A stretch of 64,000 bases of DNA from Clostridia bacterium. Its GTDB lineage: Bacteria; Bacillota; Clostridia; Oscillospirales; CAG-272. The stretch is from positions 34,371-98,370 of the forward strand of contig JAFYLH010000016.1 of assembly GCA_017537175.1 (NCBI GenBank). The letters run 5' to 3'. Position numbers and translations under genes: made by a program. Below the pieces are notes generated by a model, which worked only from the letters and a program-made list of their open reading frames with translations, ran no database searches and was not told the origin of the DNA. Every line of letters starts with the position of its first letter. Position 1 is the stretch's first letter. Positions 19,280-29,217 of the stretch are shown here, piece after piece.

Positions 19280-19684
19280 ATGAAAGCAATTAAATTTATA
19301 TTCAAGAACATTCTGTTCCCTGCATCATTCTTTTTTACGATCTTCAATATTGGTGCATATATTGCTGAATATGCATATTCAAATGACAAAACAAAAATTA
19401 CAAGCTTTGCATTGATTTTGGGATATTGTCTCATTATAGCTTTTGCCAATAATATCTTCAAAATGGAAATGTCGATACTCTTAAAGGTCGGTATTCATTA
19501 TCTTGCATTCCTTGTACCTCTTATGGCTTATGTCATTACAAAGAATATGAACAATGCAATTGTCGGAGTATTTATTATAGTTACCGTTGCATATGCCGCA
19601 GTTGCAGCACCTGTTCTGTTCATTTGCTACCTGCGCAACAGGCAAAAGAACGAAGAAACAAAATACGACAGCCAATTTAAATAA
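19280..19684 (+). CDS. Small four-helix membrane protein, unknown function
   Basis: A 134-residue very hydrophobic protein with four predicted membrane helices (about 8-30, 40-58, 66-86 and 92-116) and a charged C-terminal tail (RNRQKNEETKYD). In size and layout it resembles DUF3021-type membrane proteins, but I cannot confirm that. AAAGGA lies nine bases before the ATG. It is a lone plus-strand gene between two minus-strand operons, with nusB transcribed divergently, and it shares a bidirectional terminator with murE. Confidence 0.7.
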   Translation: MKAIKFIFKNILFPASFFFTIFNIGAYIAEYAYSNDKTKITSFALILGYCLIIAFANNIFKMEMSILLKVGIHYLAFLVPLMAYVITKNMNNAIVGVFIIVTVAYAAVAAPVLFICYLRNRQKNEETKYDSQFK

Positions 19685-19685
19685 A

Positions 19686-19721
19686 ATTAAAGAGCTATCA
19701 TCAAACGATAGCTCTTATCTT
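19686..19721. terminator. Bidirectional terminator overlapping the end of murE
   Basis: Nine-bp perfect stem AGAGCTATC (19691-19699 with 19707-19715) and seven-base loop. Plus-strand tail TATCTTTTTT, minus-strand tail TTTAATTTTA. The murE TGA stop codon (19701-19703) lies in the loop, so the last murE codons form one arm. Confidence 0.88.
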
Positions 19722-21119
19722 TTTTGCTGTATTAATTACAATATCGTACTCGCTGAACGGAACCTTTTTGTTTCCTATAAGCTGATAGTCCTCGTGCCCC
19801 TTACCTGCAAGGAGTATAACATCTCCCGGTAATGCATTGGTAACGGCATATTCTACCGCTTCTGTTCTGTCTGCAAAGCGAACATATGGTGTATTGCCGA
19901 GATGACAGCATATTTCGTCGATTATAGCATCCGGATCCTCGTTACCCGGATTGTCGCTTGTAACTATTGCAAGGTCTGCATATTTACTTGCGACCTCGGC
20001 AAGCTCTTTTCTGCGGAGCTGTGTACGATCACCTACAGAGCCGAACAGCACGACAAGTCTTTTGGGATCATATTCCTTTATAGTCTTTAAAACACTTTCG
20101 AGGCTCAGACCGTTATGTGCGTAATCTATGATAACTGATGCATCATCCAAGGCTTCAACGATTTCAAATCTGCCCTTTACTCTTGTTTTGGGCAGATATT
20201 TTATTATCTGTGCCGAGGTAACACCGCACTGTAAGCATACCAGATATGCACAAAGAGCGTTATAAACACTATATATGCCGGGGGTTGCAATCTTAAGCTC
20301 GGTTGTAACATCATTATATTTACAGTTAAATCTAACACCTAAAAGACCGGATTCTGACCAACGCTTAATGTCAGATCCGACACAATCACCGACCTTGACA
20401 GAATAGGTGATCACCTCGCCCGTTGCCGCATCACACATATATGATGAGTCATCGTCGTCTGTATTGATCACTGAAACTCTGCTTCTGGCAAATAAGCCTG
20501 ATTTACAGGCTCGGTATTCATCATAGTCAGCATGTTCGCCCTCGCCTATATGATCAGGAGAAAGGTTGGTAAATACACCAATATCAAACTCTATGCCGTG
20601 TATACGGTTGAGCTTAACAGCCTGTGAGGAGACCTCCATAACACAGTACTCACAGCCTGCATTGACCATATCATTAAATGACTTGTACAGCTCATAGCTT
20701 TCGGGCGTGGTGTTAACGGTAGGTGTACGAACACCGTTGATGATAATACCGTTTGTACCGATAACAGCAGCATTTTTGCCGCATTTGTTGAGCAGCTGTG
20801 CTATGATATTAGAGGTGGTGGTTTTGCCCTTTGTACCCGTGATACCGATTATCTTAAGCTTTTTATCGGGATAATCAAAAAACTGCCGCGAAAGCTCTGC
20901 AAGAGTAATTCTTGTATCGTCGGTTATTATGACCCTTGCATCATCGGGTAGCATAAGCTCTCTTTGAGCAAAAAACAGTCTTGCGCCCTTGTCATATGCC
21001 ATCTGTGCAAAGCTATGTCCGTCCGATCTTGCTCCGACCAAACAGACAAAGGCGGTATCTGGTGCCGCCTTTCTTGAGTCATATACAATATCCTTTATAC
21101 CGAAAAGATCATATTTCAT
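19701..21119 (-). CDS. murE: UDP-N-acetylmuramyl-tripeptide synthetase, probably not meso-DAP type
   Basis: Adds the third residue to UDP-MurNAc-L-Ala-D-Glu in the cytoplasm. The 472-residue protein has the Mur ligase ATP loop GITGTKGKTTT, NTTPES, the central domain, and a C-terminal domain with FGSVGDRTQLRRKELA. The motif that contacts the incoming amino acid reads DNPGNEDP; meso-DAP enzymes have DNPR, so the arginine that binds the DAP carboxylate is missing. With the neighbouring D-Asp ligase-like gene this suggests L-Lys (or another diamine) at position 3. The ATG at 21119 has GAGGA eight bases upstream and overlaps the racemase gene. Confidence 0.93.
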   Translation of the reverse strand: MKYDLFGIKDIVYDSRKAAPDTAFVCLVGARSDGHSFAQMAYDKGARLFFAQRELMLPDDARVIITDDTRITLAELSRQFFDYPDKKLKIIGITGTKGKTTTSNIIAQLLNKCGKNAAVIGTNGIIINGVRTPTVNTTPESYELYKSFNDMVNAGCEYCVMEVSSQAVKLNRIHGIEFDIGVFTNLSPDHIGEGEHADYDEYRACKSGLFARSRVSVINTDDDDSSYMCDAATGEVITYSVKVGDCVGSDIKRWSESGLLGVRFNCKYNDVTTELKIATPGIYSVYNALCAYLVCLQCGVTSAQIIKYLPKTRVKGRFEIVEALDDASVIIDYAHNGLSLESVLKTIKEYDPKRLVVLFGSVGDRTQLRRKELAEVASKYADLAIVTSDNPGNEDPDAIIDEICCHLGNTPYVRFADRTEAVEYAVTNALPGDVILLAGKGHEDYQLIGNKKVPFSEYDIVINTAKKIRAIV

Positions 21120-21843
21120 CACAAAAATCCTCAAAGCCTACAGGCTTTTTACCGCAAAACAGAATAGACCTCCACGCAAGAACCTCAAGAGCATCTATAT
21201 AAAAGCTGTCAAGTCCGTGGTCTCTCTTTATCAAGGACAGCTCGGTGCAACCGAGAATGATCCTGTCACAGCCTTTTTTGGTCAGCTCTCTTGATACCGC
21301 ATAAAATACATCCATATCGACAGGCTTGCCCTGCTTAACCGATTTATAAATGATATCCATTACCCTTTGCTGATTATCCGCAGAGGGTACGATACATTCC
21401 ACACCGAACTCATCCGCAATACGCTGATAGGTATTACTTAGAACCGTTCCGTCTGTTGCCATTATACCTATTTTTTCTGCACCCAAAGCCTTACAGCATC
21501 TTAGTGTTTCATATACTATATGGATGATCGGTACTGAAATATTCTCCTGTACCTCGCTGTAAAAATAATGGGCGGTATTGCAGGGTATAGCGATAACATC
21601 AGCACCAAAATCAACAAGCTTTTTTGCATCTGCGATCATACGGGGCGCGGGATTGCTGTCGCTGTTGCCTAAAATATACCCTGTACGGTCGGGAGTGGTT
21701 GCAGAGCTTGATATGATCATATCTATATGATCCTGATCGCATAATGCCTCTGTATGCTCTGTAATCATCTCGTAGAAATATGCGGTTGACATCGGGCCCA
21801 GCCCGCCAAGGATACCAAGAAGCTTACTGTTGTCAGACTTCAT
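21109..21843 (-). CDS. Aspartate/glutamate racemase family protein, likely aspartate racemase
   Basis: A PLP-independent racemase of 244 residues with GILGGLGPMST at the N-terminus and the two catalytic cysteine motifs PCNTAHYF and LGCTEL, as in aspartate racemases. It would supply D-aspartate in the cytoplasm. It sits between an ATP-grasp ligase of D-aspartate-ligase type and murE; in Enterococcus faecium the racemase and ligase genes for the D-Asp crossbridge are adjacent in the same way. The ATG at 21843 (AGGTG upstream) was taken instead of a TTG at 21858. Confidence 0.87.
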   Translation of the reverse strand: MKSDNSKLLGILGGLGPMSTAYFYEMITEHTEALCDQDHIDMIISSSATTPDRTGYILGNSDSNPAPRMIADAKKLVDFGADVIAIPCNTAHYFYSEVQENISVPIIHIVYETLRCCKALGAEKIGIMATDGTVLSNTYQRIADEFGVECIVPSADNQQRVMDIIYKSVKQGKPVDMDVFYAVSRELTKKGCDRIILGCTELSLIKRDHGLDSFYIDALEVLAWRSILFCGKKPVGFEDFCDEI

Positions 21844-21858
21844 TATACACCTACGCAA

Positions 21859-23067
21859 TTATATCTTGTAATATGTCTTGAATTTTTTAATATGATTATG
21901 CTCGTGGATATTAACAAACGCCCAGCGCTTAAGATTACCCTTAAGATCGAACTTATATCTCATAGAGGAATAGGCCTTCTTTGCCTTGATAAGCTTCTTT
22001 ACCTTTGCTTTTTCTTCATCTGTAATGTAGTTATATACTACCTTATCGGGAACATAACGCCAGTATATCTCGTTTGAATTGAAGTTTGTTTCCTTAAAGG
22101 GAACATTGAGAACACGGTCCTCTACGATCTGTCTTGCAATATTGTTACCGCTGGCGGTAACATAGTAGTTACTTCTTCCCTGTCTTACATTGATCTCAAA
22201 TGCCTTATACTGTCCGTCGCGGCTGTCGTATTTGATATCAAAATTGGAATAACCCACAAAATGAATATCCTCAAGGAACTTTTTCATCTTCTGCATTATT
22301 TCATCATTGCGCTCTGTAACAATAGCACAATGATTGCCAAGTCCCTTGGGAGTATGCTCTTCAAGGAGAACATGACCAAGGCACATCATACGGACATTAG
22401 CATCCTTGTCGGAGTAGGATGTAAGAACATACATACTGTTATCGTTACCGGGAATGGTATCCTGCAATATGATCTTATCGGGATATCCCGAGGCATATAT
22501 CTCATCAACGATCTTCTGCGCCTGCTCCTTGGATTTAGCGCGGTAGACCTTTTTCATACCCTCAAATTCGTGCTTCCAATAAAGCACGGAGCTGGAGGGC
22601 TTAACTATGATAGGATAATCAAAATCAAGGCCGTCAAGGCTGTCGCCCTTTGCTATAACCTTGGTCTTGGGATAAGGAATACCGTACTTTTCACAATATT
22701 CGTAAAAATGCTCCTTAAGAGTTATCTCGTCAATAAGCTCCTTTGTTGTATAAGGTGCTATATATTCGGGAGCAAGCTTGTCCTTGTTGGCTATTATAAG
22801 CGAAACATAGTCATCGGTACATCCCATTACTATAAGCTTTTCGCCCTTATGCTCCTTTGCAAAATCATTGAGCACGCTTACCATCTTTTCGGATGTGTCA
22901 AAATCGGGTATAGCGGTAAATCTAACGATCTTGGAGTTCATAGTTGCACCGATGGCATATCTGCCAAAGGCATAGCTTATAACACCGTATTCCTCGTGAA
23001 ATGCTCTTGCTACATTATAACAGTTAAGGTCTGCACCAAGCAGTACCGGAGTAATCTTCTCTTTCAT
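21859..23067 (-). CDS. ATP-grasp ligase, likely D-aspartate ligase for the peptidoglycan bridge
   Basis: A 402-residue ATP-grasp carboxylate-amine ligase. The N-terminus (PVLLGADLNCYNVARAFHE) is typical of the group that contains the E. faecium D-aspartate ligase Asl, which joins the beta-carboxyl of D-Asp to the epsilon-amine of L-Lys in the peptidoglycan precursor. ATP-grasp landmarks are PIIVKPSSS and the metal-ligand region KAFEINVRQGRS. It lies between the asparagine synthase (20-base gap) and the racemase (15-base gap to the chosen start), behind AAGGA. Substrate assignment rests on context and overall resemblance. Confidence 0.8.
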   Translation of the reverse strand: MKEKITPVLLGADLNCYNVARAFHEEYGVISYAFGRYAIGATMNSKIVRFTAIPDFDTSEKMVSVLNDFAKEHKGEKLIVMGCTDDYVSLIIANKDKLAPEYIAPYTTKELIDEITLKEHFYEYCEKYGIPYPKTKVIAKGDSLDGLDFDYPIIVKPSSSVLYWKHEFEGMKKVYRAKSKEQAQKIVDEIYASGYPDKIILQDTIPGNDNSMYVLTSYSDKDANVRMMCLGHVLLEEHTPKGLGNHCAIVTERNDEIMQKMKKFLEDIHFVGYSNFDIKYDSRDGQYKAFEINVRQGRSNYYVTASGNNIARQIVEDRVLNVPFKETNFNSNEIYWRYVPDKVVYNYITDEEKAKVKKLIKAKKAYSSMRYKFDLKGNLKRWAFVNIHEHNHIKKFKTYYKI

Positions 23068-23086
23068 CAGATGTCCTTCTTTGCTA

Positions 23087-24922
23087 TTATTTCTCGTCTA
23101 TAAAGAATCTCTTATACCATGTAAGGAATGTAAATACGGTCCATATCTTACGCTGGTTGTTTGCCCTCTCCGCCTTATGGTCATCAAGAAGCTGCATAAG
23201 CTTGGATGTATCAAAGAATTCCTTTGCATAATCGGATGTAAAATACTCTTTTACTATATTGTAATATTTTTCCTCACGCAGCCAAAATCTGATTGGCACG
23301 GGGAAGCCCACCTTGATACGGTTTACCCATTCCTCGGGCAGGGTCTCGGCCGACGCACGGCGAAGGATGTACTTGGTATTTTCGGGTGTGATCTTATACT
23401 TTGACGGAATACCTGCCGCGTGTTCCATAACCACCTTGTCAAGGAAGGGTACACGCAGCTCAAGTGAATGAGCCATACTCATCTTATCCGCCTTAAGCAA
23501 AATGTCGCCGGGCAGCCAAAGGTTAAGATCAAGATACTGCTTTTTAATAAGCTCATCCTTATCCTTAACGCGGTCATATATCTTCCCTGTTATCTGCTTA
23601 ACGGTAGGAGCATTACGATAATCGGGATTAACGATATCATTTGCTTCCTTTTCTTCAAAGACCTTTGCCTGACCTATAAACCAGTTCTCAGGCTTACCGC
23701 TTCCCTTGATAATAAAGTCGTGACCCTTGAAATAGGGCAGCCTCTGTGCTACTGCGGCAGCACCACGACGGATAAATCCGGGAAGCTTTTTGTATTTACG
23801 CATTGCAGGTCTTTCGTCATACTCTTCATAACCTGCATATATTTCATCAGCACCCTCACCCGACAGAACAACTGTTACATACTCGGTTGCAAGACCCGCA
23901 AGGAAATAAAGCGGAACGCTTGAGGGATTAGACTGAGGCTCATCCATATGGTACTGGATGGTCGGGAACATATCAAAGCACTCGTCTGCAGTTATAAGCT
24001 TTCTGACATTTTCGATGCCAAGAATATCCGAAAGCTCCTTTGCATAGTTGGTCTCATTGAACTTATCGTAATCAAAGCCAACCGAGAAGGTCTTATTCGG
24101 CATAAGCGATGCTGTGATATAGCTGGAATCTATACCGCCCGAAAGAAAGGAGGCTACCTTAACATCACTTATACGGTGTGCATTGACAGATTCGTTTATA
24201 ACACGGTCAAGCTCCTTTTTGTATTCTTCAAAGGGCTTGTTCTTAGAATCAAAATCTACATCCCAGTATCTCTTAACGGTCATTGTTCCGTTCTGATATA
24301 CAAAATAGTGAGCCTGAGGAAGCTTATATACACCCTCAAAGAAGGTCTCCTCCTGGCTTGAATACTGGAAGGTAAGATAGGGTCTGAGGGCGTCCTTGTT
24401 TACCGCTTTTTCAAAATCGGGATGCTCAAGGAAGCTTTTTATCTCAGAGCCAAACAAAAAGCTGCCGTTTTTTGTCTTGGTGTAATAAAAGGGCTTGATG
24501 CCGAAAAAGTCTCTTGCACCAAAGAGCTTTTTGTTTTTCTTATCCCAGATAACAAAGGCAAACATACCTCTGAGCTTATATACAATATCCTCGCCATAGG
24601 CTTCATAGCCGTGAAGCAAAGCCTCGGTGTCGCAATTGCTCTTAAAGCTATAGCCCTTTTCCTCTAACTCACGGCGGATATCCATAAAGTTATATATCTC
24701 ACCGTTAAAGGTAATGGTAACATTGCCGTCCTCGCTTGACATAGGCTGTCTGCCCGCCTCGCTCAAGTCGAGGATGCTGAGTCGGCGAAAGCCCAGTGCA
24801 ACATCTCCGTCTATGTAGTCACCCGCCATATCGGGACCGCGGTGTATAATACGGTCCATCATACGGTTAAGTATTTCTTTTTTATTTTCGGTTTTGGCAA
24901 CAAAGCCTACAAATCCGCACAT
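23087..24922 (-). CDS. asnB: Glutamine-hydrolysing asparagine synthase
   Basis: A 611-residue two-domain enzyme: an N-terminal class II glutaminase with nucleophile Cys2 (MCGFVGF) and RIIHRGPD, and a C-terminal ATP-pyrophosphatase domain with the loop LSGGIDSS. It amidates aspartate using glutamine. Beside a D-Asp ligase and racemase it may instead (or also) amidate the D-Asp bridge residue, as AsnH-type enzymes do in lactic acid bacteria; ordinary asparagine synthesis is the alternative. It starts four bases after folD, using the end of folD as ribosome binding site (AAGGGAGA). Confidence 0.9.
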   Translation of the reverse strand: MCGFVGFVAKTENKKEILNRMMDRIIHRGPDMAGDYIDGDVALGFRRLSILDLSEAGRQPMSSEDGNVTITFNGEIYNFMDIRRELEEKGYSFKSNCDTEALLHGYEAYGEDIVYKLRGMFAFVIWDKKNKKLFGARDFFGIKPFYYTKTKNGSFLFGSEIKSFLEHPDFEKAVNKDALRPYLTFQYSSQEETFFEGVYKLPQAHYFVYQNGTMTVKRYWDVDFDSKNKPFEEYKKELDRVINESVNAHRISDVKVASFLSGGIDSSYITASLMPNKTFSVGFDYDKFNETNYAKELSDILGIENVRKLITADECFDMFPTIQYHMDEPQSNPSSVPLYFLAGLATEYVTVVLSGEGADEIYAGYEEYDERPAMRKYKKLPGFIRRGAAAVAQRLPYFKGHDFIIKGSGKPENWFIGQAKVFEEKEANDIVNPDYRNAPTVKQITGKIYDRVKDKDELIKKQYLDLNLWLPGDILLKADKMSMAHSLELRVPFLDKVVMEHAAGIPSKYKITPENTKYILRRASAETLPEEWVNRIKVGFPVPIRFWLREEKYYNIVKEYFTSDYAKEFFDTSKLMQLLDDHKAERANNQRKIWTVFTFLTWYKRFFIDEK

Positions 24923-24925
24923 AAA

Positions 24926-25765
24926 TTATTCTCCCTTAAGCTCTGCAGCTTTTACGGTATTTTTAAGAAGCATCGTAATGGTCATGGGCCCCGCGCCGCC
25001 GGGTACGGGTGTGATATAAGAAGCCTTAGGCTCAACGGATGCAAAATCCACATCTCCTGTAAGCTTACCGTCAGCCTTACGGTTGATTCCCACATCTATA
25101 ACAACCGCTCCCTCCTTGACCATATCACCTGTGATGAAGTCAGCTTTACCTATAGCAACAACAAGGATATCAGCGGCAAGACACTTAGCCTTAAGATCCT
25201 TGGTTCTTGAGTGGCATATGGTAACTGTACCGTTGGCATGTAAAAGAAGCATTGCCTGAGGCTTGCCTACTATATTACTTCTGCCGACAACCACACATTC
25301 CTTGCCTGCGGGATCTATATTGTAGTGCTTAAGAAGGCACATTACACCTGCGGGAGTACAAGGAAGGAAGTCATAGTCCCCTGTCATAATCTTACCCACA
25401 TTTACAGGATGAAAAGCATCAACATCCTTTTCAGGGATAATAGCATTGATAACAGCTGTTTCATCAATATGCTTGGGCAAGGGGAGCTGCACAAGTATAC
25501 CGTGGATATCCTCCTTTACATTAAGCTTTTCAATAAGTGCAAGGAGCTCCTCCTGCGTTGTTTCGGCAGGAAGGTCATAGCTTTCGGAATATATACCTAC
25601 AGCTGCACAACCCAGTTTTTTGTTCTTTACATAAACCTGAGAAGCGGGATCCTCACCAACAAGGATAACCGCAAGACCCGGCTTTACTGCCATTTTTGAA
25701 ACCTGTTCTTTTATAAGCTCTCTTTCGGCCAACGAAACGGCCTTTCCATCAATCAATATTGCCAT
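24926..25765 (-). CDS. folD: Methylenetetrahydrofolate dehydrogenase/cyclohydrolase
   Basis: Bifunctional one-carbon enzyme converting 5,10-methylene-THF to 10-formyl-THF. At 279 residues it is of usual length and shows [14 protein letters not shown], the catalytic lysine region, [13 protein letters not shown], and the NAD(P) motif [11 protein letters not shown], ending in [10 protein letters not shown]. It overlaps the end of lgt by 17 bases, behind GAGGTGG. Confidence 0.95.
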   Translation of the reverse strand: MAILIDGKAVSLAERELIKEQVSKMAVKPGLAVILVGEDPASQVYVKNKKLGCAAVGIYSESYDLPAETTQEELLALIEKLNVKEDIHGILVQLPLPKHIDETAVINAIIPEKDVDAFHPVNVGKIMTGDYDFLPCTPAGVMCLLKHYNIDPAGKECVVVGRSNIVGKPQAMLLLHANGTVTICHSRTKDLKAKCLAADILVVAIGKADFITGDMVKEGAVVIDVGINRKADGKLTGDVDFASVEPKASYITPVPGGAGPMTITMLLKNTVKAAELKGE

Positions 25766-26624
25766 CTTCCACCTCTGTTGTCTTTACCTCTTTGTAAAGA
25801 GGCTTGTCGTATTTTACTTTTTTTATTGCAAAAAATATTATAAGGAACACACAAACCACAAAGCACAAAAGGCCTAATAGCTGTGAGATCTTGATGCCGC
25901 CGATATATAGAGAGTCGGTTCTGAGACCCTCTATAAACATTCTTCCAAAGCCATACCAGGCAAGGTACCACAAAACAGGAGCACCATCATATTTTTTCTT
26001 CTTGTAGAAAATATTGATAAGCACAAAGCCTATCAGATTCCATATGCTTTCATACAGGAATGTAGGCTGACAAAGCACGCCGTTTGCCTCCATTACCCAG
26101 GGAAGCGACTTACTTGAAGAAATGTCAAATGTACGACCGAAGAATTCAAATTTTTCAACCGACCCGTATGCCTCTGCGTTGACAAAGTTGCCCCATCTTC
26201 CGATTATCTGACCGAGCATACATCCGGGAGCCAATCCGTTGAAAAACTTAAGCACATTCATTTTTTTGAACTTAAGAGTACAGATAGCTGCTGCAGCACC
26301 GCCTATAACGGCACCGTAAATGGCTATTCCGCCCTCCCATATCTTGAATACATCCCAGAAGGAATCATACTGATCAAAAGATGTCAGTACATAATAAAGA
26401 CGGGCACCTACCACACCGAAAACGACGGTGAATATTGCAATATCAAGATAATCGTCATTAACGATCCCATTCTCTTTGTTTCTGTAGTAGACATAGAGTA
26501 CCGACAGTATTATCGCTGTTGTAAGGATAATACCGTACCACATTATCTCCTTACCGAATACGGTGAACGCAACGGGATCTATTTTAAGGTCAATGCCCAA
26601 ATTAGGAAAAGAAATCTGATTCAT
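25749..26624 (-). CDS. lgt: Prolipoprotein diacylglyceryl transferase
   Basis: Membrane enzyme that transfers diacylglycerol to the lipobox cysteine of prelipoproteins, the first step of lipoprotein maturation. The 291-residue protein has about seven membrane segments and the Lgt signature [13 protein letters not shown]. Several lipoproteins in this window would be its substrates. It follows the M16 peptidase by two bases. Confidence 0.94.
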   Translation of the reverse strand: MNQISFPNLGIDLKIDPVAFTVFGKEIMWYGIILTTAIILSVLYVYYRNKENGIVNDDYLDIAIFTVVFGVVGARLYYVLTSFDQYDSFWDVFKIWEGGIAIYGAVIGGAAAAICTLKFKKMNVLKFFNGLAPGCMLGQIIGRWGNFVNAEAYGSVEKFEFFGRTFDISSSKSLPWVMEANGVLCQPTFLYESIWNLIGFVLINIFYKKKKYDGAPVLWYLAWYGFGRMFIEGLRTDSLYIGGIKISQLLGLLCFVVCVFLIIFFAIKKVKYDKPLYKEVKTTEVEDGNID

Positions 26625-26626
26625 AT

Positions 26627-27919
26627 CTACTCCTTGTCAATAGGATACACCGTTGAAAGAGTGTAATACTCATCCCGGAACATAGTCTTAAACAGCTCAT
26701 TGGTATAATCATAGTCAAGATTACCCATTATATCGGTAAAATCAAGAATATCACCGTCATCAAATACATACCCGAGGAAGTTGTTTGCTATTTCCTCGGT
26801 AGAATCAAAGCTCTTGACCATACCTGCATACATAACACGCTTACAGCGAACAAACTCTTCCCTGTCAAGTCCTTCTGCCTTGGTTTTTGCGATAAGCTCA
26901 AGGAATCTGTTGTATACGCTGTCGGGATCCTGTGCCTCGCCCGAAAGTGTAATAAAGGAATAGGACTTGTTATGCTCCGCCCAGAGATCAAGTGAGCCTG
27001 ATATCATACCCTCGTCATACATATTGTTGTAGAATGAGCTGGATTTACCGAACAGCATATCAGAAATAACCGATATTGCGGCATTCTTTTTCATACGCTC
27101 TGTAGGATCGGAGCTTATATCAACATCCTTTACACCTATAGCAAACATAGGCATAGAGACCTGCATATTACAGGTACAGTACTTCTGATTGACCTCGGCC
27201 TTTTCGGGCTTTGCCTCACTTATAACATCAAAGGGCTCTGCCTGCTTAAGGTTACGATCGGCACACTCAAGGACACTCTCAAGCTCCACATCACCGCATA
27301 CGCAAAGTGCCATATTGTTGAGATTGTAGAAGGTATTATAGCAGCTGTACAAAAGCTCGGGTGTGATCTGCGCAATAGACTCCACAGTACCTGCAATATC
27401 TATACGGATATTGTGGTCAGAATACATTGATTTAAGAAGATTAAAAGACAGCGCCCTTCCGGGATTATCCTCGCACATTCTTATTTCCTGCGCAATTATT
27501 CCCTGCTCCTTATCAACAGTTTCCTTGGTAAAATAAGGATGGGTAACATAATCAAGTAATATATCAAGAGATTCATATACCCTCTCGGTTGCGGAGAAGA
27601 GATAAGCGGTTATGCCGAAGGAGGTATAGGCATTTGCCTGTGCGCCTGTTTTTGCAAAGCGGGCAAAGGTATCCACACCGTCCTCATTTTCAAACATTTT
27701 ATGCTCAAGAAAATGAGCGATTCCTGCAGGAACCTCGATAAAATCGGGGTCGCTTGCCTTTTTGAATCTGGAATCCACAGAGCCGTATCTTGTTCCGAAG
27801 AGAGCATAAGTGCTTGCCATTTTCTTTGGAAATACATATATATCAAGCCCGCTCTTGTGCTTTACATAATAATACTTTTCGCGGAGTAAAGCACTTGATT
27901 TTTCAATAACCTTATTCAT
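26627..27919 (-). CDS. M16 family zinc peptidase, active subunit type (YmfH-like)
   Basis: A 430-residue M16B peptidase with the inverted zinc motif HFLEH near residue 67 and a downstream acidic ligand region (EQGIIAQEIRM). Such proteins usually pair with a motif-less partner; that partner is the next gene upstream. The ATG at 27919 has GGAGG at a nine-base distance; an ATG six bases earlier is possible. It overlaps the partner gene's stop. Confidence 0.9.
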   Translation of the reverse strand: MNKVIEKSSALLREKYYYVKHKSGLDIYVFPKKMASTYALFGTRYGSVDSRFKKASDPDFIEVPAGIAHFLEHKMFENEDGVDTFARFAKTGAQANAYTSFGITAYLFSATERVYESLDILLDYVTHPYFTKETVDKEQGIIAQEIRMCEDNPGRALSFNLLKSMYSDHNIRIDIAGTVESIAQITPELLYSCYNTFYNLNNMALCVCGDVELESVLECADRNLKQAEPFDVISEAKPEKAEVNQKYCTCNMQVSMPMFAIGVKDVDISSDPTERMKKNAAISVISDMLFGKSSSFYNNMYDEGMISGSLDLWAEHNKSYSFITLSGEAQDPDSVYNRFLELIAKTKAEGLDREEFVRCKRVMYAGMVKSFDSTEEIANNFLGYVFDDGDILDFTDIMGNLDYDYTNELFKTMFRDEYYTLSTVYPIDKE

Positions 27920-29186
27920 CTGCATTATCCTCCGGCTTCATAAAATATACGGTATCAAGGGTGATACCCTTTGCCATATCAGCAATATCTGCCTTAGTGC
28001 AGGAGGCAATCTGCTCTGCTGTTTGGGCAGGAGAGGTGGTAAGACCGGCAAGCATCCTTCCAAGATACCAGTTCTCGATACTCTCGGGATTGTCATCGAT
28101 CTCCCTGTAAGCATTGAGAATAGAGCAAACAGCAGACTCAAATTCTTCGTCTGTGATGTTGCCTTCGGAAATATCCTTAAGCTGTGCAAGTATCTCGCTC
28201 TGCGCCTTTTCTTTATTTTGCTCCTCAACACCTGCAGTAACTATCATAACGCCCTTCTGAGGCTCGGGAATAGACTTACAGTAATAGCAGAGGCTGAGCT
28301 TTTCTCTGACATTCATAAACAGCTTGCTGGTGGGAGAACCGCCGTAGACCTCGTTAAAGAGTACAAACTTATAGTAATCTCCGTCGGAAAGAACTTTACC
28401 TGTTCTGAAGCCTATAGAAAGCTTTGCCTGGTTGACACTCTGTTCTTCCGTGATCTCCTTAACGGATGAAGCAGATCTTACAACATCTGTTTTAAGTGCG
28501 GCAGGAGTGCGTGCCTCAAAATTGAGTACAGACCTGATCTTGCTGTCAATAGCTTCTCCGTATTCACCCACAAAGAATATCTCGATATGAGCATTGGCTA
28601 TAACCTTTTTATAATGCTCATACAGATCACCGGCATTGATGCTTTCGACAGAAGCAATATCACCCATTGCCGAAATACCGTACGTCTCATCCTTGCACAT
28701 CTCCTCGTTTGCGCGGGCGATTGCGTAAGATGTCTTATTGTTTATCTGCGCCGCAATACGGTCGCAGAGATTCTGCTTTTCGGTTTCAAGATATTTTTCG
28801 CTGAAAATACCGTTCTCGGTATAGGGCTCAAATATAACTTCTCTGAGAATATCAAGTGTGCCGCCGAAAATATCACAGTCATCAGTTGCATAGCTGTTGG
28901 AAAGAATACCGCAGTTAAAGCCGATAAACTGCACCTCGCCTTTTTTAAAGCAACGGGTGTTTATGGTGCTTGCATACAGACTGTCAAGAGCAGTACTCAT
29001 CTTTTCCATTGTAGGATAGCTTACCGTACCTCTTGTGAGTATAAGAGGCAGAAGCGCATTCATAGAAGCCGTTTCCTTATCAAGGGGCTGCGCAAAGGAA
29101 ATAGCAAGATAATTATTTTTAAATTTGGGTGTATCGTAAACATTAAGAAATACACCTTCATTCAGCCGTGTTCGTTTAAATGACAT
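27912..29186 (-). CDS. M16 family peptidase-like protein, inactive partner (YmfF-like)
   Basis: A 424-residue M16 fold protein in which the HxxEH zinc motif is missing: the expected place reads LPLILTRGTVSYP. It therefore probably forms a heterodimer with the zinc-bearing protein encoded directly downstream. Mature function in Firmicutes is poorly known; the pair is commonly found near lgt or other envelope genes. The ATG at 29186 is preceded by AGGTGAT; a GTG at 29195 is less likely. A very good promoter precedes it, making it the first gene of the operon that ends with murE. Confidence 0.88.
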   Translation of the reverse strand: MSFKRTRLNEGVFLNVYDTPKFKNNYLAISFAQPLDKETASMNALLPLILTRGTVSYPTMEKMSTALDSLYASTINTRCFKKGEVQFIGFNCGILSNSYATDDCDIFGGTLDILREVIFEPYTENGIFSEKYLETEKQNLCDRIAAQINNKTSYAIARANEEMCKDETYGISAMGDIASVESINAGDLYEHYKKVIANAHIEIFFVGEYGEAIDSKIRSVLNFEARTPAALKTDVVRSASSVKEITEEQSVNQAKLSIGFRTGKVLSDGDYYKFVLFNEVYGGSPTSKLFMNVREKLSLCYYCKSIPEPQKGVMIVTAGVEEQNKEKAQSEILAQLKDISEGNITDEEFESAVCSILNAYREIDDNPESIENWYLGRMLAGLTTSPAQTAEQIASCTKADIADMAKGITLDTVYFMKPEDNADE

Positions 29187-29217
29187 ATATATCACCTGTA
29201 AATTAATTATTCTATTT

